Origin: JAWKTV01 sp041398905
GTDB taxonomy: Bacteria; Planctomycetota; Planctomycetia; Planctomycetales; Planctomycetaceae
Direction of reading: 5' to 3'
Assembly (NCBI GenBank): GCA_041398905.1
Contig: JAWKTV010000002.1
Span: 186,001 to 250,000, forward strand
Length of the DNA stretch: 64,000 bases
How positions within the stretch are numbered: the stretch's first letter is position 1; the number at the start of each line of letters is the position of its first letter. This document shows, piece after piece, positions 57,950 through 64,000 of this stretch. The notes below the pieces were generated by a model. It did not search any database. It worked only from the letters and a program-made list of their open reading frames with translations, and was not told the origin of the DNA. The translations under genes were made by a program, and so were the position numbers.

Positions 57950-60567
57950 ATGCTGCTGCCAGGACGCGAACGCAGGATCTGGTCGGCGCTGTGCGTTTGC
58001 CTTTGGTTGTACGCTGCGCCTCTGTCCGCTGATGACGTGTTTGATCGGTTCGGCGGCCTCGGGTTGTCGACGTCAGAGGAGGGTCCGCGCGAGGCCGACC
58101 CACAAACAACCGCCACCCTGCTGCAAGCGGGCGAGACTGTCACTCTGCGTGTGCGCGTGGTGATTCCGCCGGGCGGGAACATCTATTCCCAGGATCCCTC
58201 CTTCTCGAAGCCGACGGCGATCAGTGCCGACTCGGCGGTGGGCCTGTCTCCGATTGACGACGAATTCACCCCGGACCACCCACCGAAGCGGGCGTTTGAC
58301 GACAACTTCCAGAAGGAAGTCGAGAAGTTCACGGGCGAAGTCGTCTTCGAACGCCAGTATCGCCTGCTGGATGGGGCCGACCCGACAACAGTCGCCGTTG
58401 ATGGGATGATCAGCTTCCTGTACTGCAAGGGAAGCTGTCGGCCGATGAGCAAGAAGTTTTCCGCCAGGCTGGCGATGGCGGATGCCTCGACAGGTGCTGC
58501 GGAGGTGATGGATGTGGCAGTGCCGCGCGCCACCGGCCTGTTCGATGATGCGGACCTCGCACCGCCGCCGGTCGAAGAGCTGGGGGCTCCGGGCGGCGCT
58601 GAACTCTCCCCGCCCGATGTCGTCGACGTGGGCGGAGGATCGGTCTCGCGATCCGGCGGGTCGGGCGGTGACAGCGGCCTGGGCTACGAGTTCGTCCCCC
58701 AGTACGGCGGCAAAGCACACGCCGACGGGGATCCGGCGGTGCTCCGTTTCCAGCTCGACACGAACGCTGCCCAGGGCAAAGCGGTGCTCGCCGTAACGTT
58801 GCGGCTGCTGCCGGACTACCACGTTCGCGCGCTGACACCGGCGGAGGGACAGGAGTTCGATCCGACGATTCTGGAAGTCGTCGGCTTGCGGGGACTCGAG
58901 CCAACGACTGCCGAGTTCCTGCCGAACCACGCCTACGAGTTGAGCGAAGTCGATCTCGGGGGCGGGGAGGTGATGCGTTCGCACGACCACCACAATGAGG
59001 TGACGTGGGTCCGCGCCTACGACATCAGCGACGCCAGCGAAGTTGGCCTGACGGGAACCATCACCTATCAGGTCTGCAAGGGGGAGTCGTTCTGTCTGAA
59101 GCCGATGACGGTGAGTTTCACCCTGGGAAGCCTGTTCGACGCGCAGGCCGTGGGCGCGGTTGCGCCGCTCGGTTCCGGCATCGACTCATCGTTGCGTTCG
59201 CTGGCGCTGGGCGAGACGGCACCGGCCGACGGCAAGGGAGACGCCTTGAGCGCGGTGCAATACGAGCAGACAGAAGAGGCGCAATCGCTCGGCATGTACC
59301 TGCTGCTGGCGTTCCTGGGGGGCATGATCCTGAACGTCATGCCCTGCGTGCTGCCGGTGATCTCGATCAAAGTCCTCAGCTTCGTGCATCAGGCGGGAGA
59401 GCGGCCGGGTCGAGTCTTCCTGCTGAACGCCGTGTATGGCCTCGGTGTGCTGGCGGTCTTCAACGCACTGGCGCTGTTGGCGCTGTTCCTGAAGGTCGGC
59501 TGGGGTGGTCTGAATCAATCGGTCGCCTATCAGATGATCATGGTGACGGTCGTGTTCTCGATGGGCCTGAGCCTTTTGGGCGTGTTCGAGATTCCGATTC
59601 CTGGAATGATGTCGTCGGGCATTGGTGGGAAGCAGCATGGGGAAGGTCTGCTGGGGGCGTTCCTCACCGGCATTCTGGCGACCCTGCTCGCCACCCCCTG
59701 CACCGGCCCCTACATGGCGACCACGCTGTTCTGGTCGGTCGGGCAGCCTGCTCCGGTGATGTTCCTGGTCTGGAACGTGATGGGGCTGGGGATGGCCTCG
59801 CCGTATCTGGCAATCGGCTGTTTCCCCGCGTCGTCAACTGGCTGCCGCGTCCGGGAACTGGATGGTTACCTTCAAGCAGGTGTGCGGTTTCGTGCTGATG
59901 GGGACGTGCATCTGGCTGCTGTACATCATTCACGGTCTCAACAATCAGCTCGTCATTCCATCGCTCATCATCCTGACGGGTGCCGCGCTCGATGTTCTGG
60001 ATGATGGGCCAGCTTTATGACCTGAGTTCCTCGAACGCCCGTCGCTGGACGATTCGGAGTCTCGCGTTACTGCTGGGTGGACTGGTGATCGGCGGCGGCG
60101 GCTGGTGGGGCTACCAGATCGTCAATCCCTCGTCGAATTCGACGCCTTTGGCGTGGGAGCCATTCTCGACGAACAAGCTCGAAGAACTGATCAACGGCGG
60201 AGAGCCGGTACTGATCGACTTCACCGCCGACTGGTGCGGCATCTGCAAGGCCAACGAGTTCCGGGCCCTCAACACCGCCGAGACGAAGGCGTTCGTCGAG
60301 GATCATAGCTTCCGCGCGCTGAAGGCCGACTACACGAACTACAGCGAAGACATTCGCAAGTGGCTGGTCCACTTCGGTCAGGATGGTGTGCCGCTGTACG
60401 TCTTTATTCCGGCGGGTCAGCCCGGCAAGACCAAGCTCCTGCGCGAAACGATCTCACAGGAAGAAGTGCTGGAGACGCTGAAGGAAGTGGTCGACATGGG
60501 TGCCCCGGCCGCAACCGCGCCTCGAGCAACCGGCAGCGACGACCAGCGCGTGTCCCTCAAGCAGTAG
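57950..60567 (+). CDS. dsbD: Thiol:disulfide interchange protein DsbD, three frameshifts
   Basis: DsbD carries electrons from cytoplasmic thioredoxin across the membrane to periplasmic disulfides. From ATG 57950: a signal peptide, then two successive N-terminal sensor-like domains, each with a Cys pair (YCKGSCRPMSKKF and VCKGESFCLKPM); then the membrane domain with LNVMPCVLPVISIKVLSF and LATPCTGPYMATTLFW holding the two redox cysteines; then a C-terminal thioredoxin domain with DWCGIC. Frame changes occur near 59820, 59860 and 59990. Repaired length is about 872 aa, longer than usual because of the second N-terminal domain. Confidence 0.92.
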
Positions 60568-60992
60568 CGGCCCGCCAACGGAGGCGATCCCGTCGGGCCG
60601 GTTGGCAAAGCACGGCAGGTCGGTCGATCAGGTCCTGATGGTCGATCGCAAGCGGCTCGCGGCTCACGATCCGTCGAATCGCCGCGTGTCCACTCCGACG
60701 AGGCTGCCAGGCCGGACCGGGAAGTCCCGTGCTCTGGTGTCGAAGCTGAATGGTGGAGCCTGGATGTTCATCGCAGTTGCGCGGAGCGGCGGTGCGCGAA
60801 CTCGCTGCACGCCGGAAGCTCTCAGACGATCAGGCCGCGACCAGGCCCGATTCTCGCGACGATGTTCACACCAGAGCCCAACGTATCCCCAGTGACCGCA
60901 CCCGTGCGCTGCGATGCTTTGGCGCAGCGGCTGAGGGGGTTCCGGTTGATACTCTCAACCGAATCGTTGGCGTTCACACCTGCCCGGCTGGC
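60568..60992. other. Intergenic region between convergent dsbD and secretin genes
   Basis: 425 bases at the 3' ends of both genes. Several short frames exist on both strands but none shows a recognisable motif or ribosome-binding site. Given the frameshift rate in this window, a broken small gene cannot be ruled out; I saw no evidence of one. Confidence 0.35.
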
Positions 60993-63786
60993 TCAGCGGC
61001 GGGGTGTCCCGGGTGTCAGGATTGGCGTCGCCAGTAGTGCCGGCGGCGACGGCAGCGGCCGACGAACGGACGGCAGCGGAGGAGCAGGCAGCGGCGGCAG
61101 TTCCCGCTCCGCAGCGGCAGGTTGCTCAAGCGGCCCCGGCAGCTCGAACTCGACAGGTCGAGTGTCGTTCTCCCGCAGTTCGATCGAGTCCTGCGGGGAC
61201 TCGAACCCGGTCCGCTCATTTGGCGAAACCGACGTCGCATCCCGGCTGGCGACGCGCGGCGGGAGGTAGTTCGCTTCCGTGTCGATCAGTGGCATTGGCT
61301 GCGCGAGCCTCGCCGGCTCCGCACTCATGGTCGGCTCATTGTTGGCCGAGTCCGCAAAGGCAGCCGCGTTGGACTCCGCGGCCCGCTGCGATTCTTCGAT
61401 GACCTCGATCAGCCGCGGCCTGTGGCTCAACTGCAGCAGCCGGGTTGGCGGATCGGAGAAACCGGCGGTCGGCTCACGAGTCACCGGGGCGACGGGGGGC
61501 ATGTACTCCCTGGCCGGGCCGAGTTCCTCGTCGGAATAGATCTCAGGGAGAATGTGCTCAAGACCTTCCGGCGGGAACTCCGCTTCGACCGCGCCTTCCA
61601 GCAGTCGCGGGGCACGGCGGGCGGTGAGCAGGATCAACACCTCGATCCGCTCTTCCTCGTCCACCGCGTAGGTGCGTCGTGAGTTGAACCGGCGGCGGAG
61701 ACGCTCCCCGAGCGGATGTTCGATCCCGTCATCATGCGCCGTGCGAACGATGCCGCCGATCATCGCGGTGCATCCAAGCGGTACGTGAATGTCGGTCTTG
61801 ATCTCCGCCACCTCCTGGCGTGGCAGGCCGGTGGTTCGATCGGTGATGACGTGCGTCAGTCGCGGATGCACCTGCAGCCGCACGGTGTCGTCACCCAGCA
61901 GTGTGGGCCGGACCGTCAGGCGGGTCGTGGCGGGCAGCAGCTCGACCTCCTGCGATTGCAGCCGAAACCGGCGAAACGCCGACTCCTCACGGTAGGCGAC
62001 GTTCGCCCCGATTTCGAGCTCCGCCTGCTGGCGATTCAACACACGAACGGTCGGCAGCGACTCGACATTCGTCTCTGCAATCTGATCGATGCGGGCGAGC
62101 AACTCGCGGGGAGACCCGGCGAACCAGGTGGACTCCCCGGTGCAGCCGTCCGTCGAACCCTGTTGCCTGCGGCCCTGCCGCGGCGCACACAGCCCTTCCG
62201 CCTCGAGCGTGGCCAGGATGTTCGTGCGAGTCCGCTCGTTCCAGCGGACGGTCGTGATGACCGCGTCGATTTCGATCTGCTCGGGGGGCAGATCGACTTC
62301 GGTCAGCAACGACTCCACCTGGGACACGACGTGGGGATAGTCGACGACCAGCAGGGCGTCCGCCTGTACGAGTCCCCCTTCGTCGCCAGCGGTCGCGGTG
62401 ATCGACGTCGTGCCGGTGCCGGGTGTCAGCAGGCATTGCACCAGTGGAGCGACTTCGCTCGCGGCGAGATAGCGAGGTCTGAGGACGCGGGCGATCGTTT
62501 GCTCGGCGGCTCGCCGTCGCTCGGCGGCGGCATCTGACGGCACCACCAGCAGCAGTTCCCCATCGGGAACGACATCACAGCCGAGCGAATGCGCTACCGC
62601 CTGCAGCACTTCCTCCATCGAGGCACTGGCAAGGGCCAGGTCAATCTTTCCGCTCACTTGCGAGCCGAGCACGATGTTCCAGCGTCCAAGTTCCCCCAGC
62701 CTGCGGACCACTTCGCCCGGGTTCGCCTGTCGCATGTTGACGACAAATCGCGTTCCGTCGCCGGCAAGCGGCAAGAATTCAATCAGACTTCCATCGTTCA
62801 CCGGCTCAGCGGCGGACTCCGCTTCCGCAGCGGCGTCGGTCGCCGCCTGCTGCTCGGACATCGCGGTCAGTTGCTCGGAGACGACGGCCCGCAGCTCTTC
62901 ACGCAGCTTGTCGAACCGGCTTTCCTCCTCGATTTGACGCAGCTTCCGCTCCAGCGCAGCGGCTTCGGTCAGCGTCCGCTGCTGCGATTCCTCGGTCATC
63001 CGCCGCATCTCGGTCCTGAGCAGCGACAGCTCGCTTGTCAGCTCGCGCAGGTGCTGGACCGTCTCAGCGGTGGCGGGAGCGGAAGTCGTCGCCGGGGCGT
63101 TTGCCGCTGTATCAGCGTGATTGGCATCGCCCGCGGTCGCTGGGGCACCATTGTTGGCGGGATCACCTGGGAACGGCGGTGCCGGGGCGGTTGGGCCAGG
63201 CTGAACCTCGGGCGGCAGATCACCCGGAGCGAGTTCCGCGGAGGGCGACCGCTGCGCAACCTGCCAGTCTGTTCGGCTGGCCCACTCCGCCGTGAGGTAC
63301 TCCGGCGGTGGGGGCAGCTCTTCGTATCCGCGGCGCCGGGGGTAGGTCGTCGTGTTCGCCCCAACCGTGCGGGTCGAAAGCGATCCAGTGCCGAGTGGTG
63401 CGTCGGCAATCACTGCGAGCAGCGACGGAGCCGTCGGAGCCGGCACGACTTCGGTCAGCGGCAGATTGCTGACACTCCTCCATTCTTCGTGAAGCTGTGG
63501 TGGCGGGACGAGTTGCGGTCGACCGCCGGACACAATCGAGTCCAGGTTCGGCTCACCGGGGGGCACACTGGCGGTGCGGGCGAAGTCTGAGTCACGAGCG
63601 GCTGGTCGGCCCGGCTCAACTTGGTTGGCGGTCGCCGCCGCCAGCGGCATGACGGCTGCTCGGTCGGTGCTCTGGAGTGCAAGTTGCGTCGGTCGCAACG
63701 GCTGGATCGTCAGCGACATCACCCCCAGCAGAATCAGGGCGAAGCTGAGAACCCAGAACGCTTTTTTGCAGCGGGCGACGCCTCAT
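60993..63786 (-). CDS. Secretin-family outer-membrane protein, frameshift at the N-terminus
   Basis: ATG 63786 (MRRRPLQ) is joined by one indel in a run of six A (63763-63768 region) to KAFWVLSFALILLGVMSLTIQPL, a membrane/signal segment. Residues ~30-220 are Pro/Ala-rich, residues ~235-320 form a coiled coil, then a secretin N-domain (NIVLGSQVSGKIDLALASAS), and the secretin core (QIEIDAVITTVRWNERTRTN, VGANVAYRE in the form IGANVAYREES, HPRLTHVITDRT, RIEVLILLTAR). A Pro-rich C-tail follows. About 930 aa. It probably belongs to a type II-like secretion or pilus machine; no partner genes are in the window. Confidence 0.85.
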
Positions 63787-64000
63787 GCGGGCCTGTGCCG
63801 ATGCGATGCGAATCGCGGTAGTGCGGGATCGAGGCGGCGGTTTCCGGCTGCGACCCCTGGGGTGCGCAGCCTCGCCGGATCAGTCCGGAGAGCCTCCAGC
63901 CTCGTTATCGTCGCGGCAGCGGCGACGACTGGCGTCAAACTCGGAAGAATCGGTAAAGCCTTCCCAGTTTACCCGTTCCAGTGAGTAAAAAAGGAAAAGC

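Noticed and set aside
62589..63590. 333-codon plus-strand frame opposite the secretin gene
   Set aside because: Antisense to the coiled-coil and secretin domains; no independent evidence.

Overview
The window is GC-rich, densely coding DNA from a chromosome of the phylum Planctomycetes, most likely the order Planctomycetales. The signature families are two PSCyt1/DUF1549/DUF1553 proteins with CxxCH haem motifs, two formylglycine-type sulfatases (one beside a DUF1553 gene), PQQ-like beta-propeller proteins, a Ser/Thr kinase fused to a sensor domain, an alpha/alpha-toroid protein paired with ExbD, and several proteins I recall only from planctomycetes. I saw no tRNA, rRNA, CRISPR array, insertion sequence or prophage.

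Layout. 1-5.7 kb: end of a membrane protein, ATP sulfurylase (sat), purQ, a conserved hypothetical protein, pgsA and a zinc-ribbon/PH-like membrane protein. 5.8-10.6 kb: exported FAD oxidoreductase, SRAP (HMCES/YedK) DNA-protein crosslink protein and a membrane-anchored beta-propeller protein. 10.6-22.6 kb: a leftward exopolysaccharide cluster of nine genes (Wzy/ligase-like, GT2, flippase, FemAB-like acetyltransferase, three GT4 enzymes, a conserved EPS-cluster protein, and an endonuclease/exonuclease/phosphatase-family membrane protein), several of them with overlapping stop and start codons. 23-29.4 kb: a 75-aa conserved protein, a Xer recombinase, a sulfatase and the first PSCyt1/DUF1553 gene. 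29.5-38.7 kb: toroid protein plus ExbD, a periplasmic redoxin-like protein, an alpha/beta hydrolase, a CNNM/CorC-like protein and an ABC-2 permease. 39-43.5 kb: csrA, an S41 protease and a rhomboid protease. 43.6-49.6 kb: rhodanese, RluA-type pseudouridine synthase, a GGQ release-factor-like protein, a second sulfatase and a kinase-sensor protein, all broken by many single-base shifts. 49.8-64 kb: Ca2+/Na+ antiporter, type IIA topoisomerase B subunit, beta-propeller protein, FmdB-like zinc ribbon, second PSCyt1/DUF1553 protein, DsbD and a secretin.

The most important property for a reader is the number of single-base frameshifts that interrupt otherwise well conserved proteins: at least 13 genes, with a dense cluster at 43.6-49.6 kb. 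Several lie in homopolymers (GGGG in csrA, six C in the topoisomerase gene, six A in the secretin gene). I read these as uncorrected sequencing or assembly errors, not gene decay. Gene boundaries below were therefore rebuilt across frames, and some genes listed here (rhodanese, RluA, the release-factor-like gene, the kinase) do not exist as single open frames. I did not find a clearly new defence or mobile system; the least described parts are the ExbD-toroid pair, the long inverted repeat inside the exopolysaccharide cluster, and the conserved proteins of unknown function.
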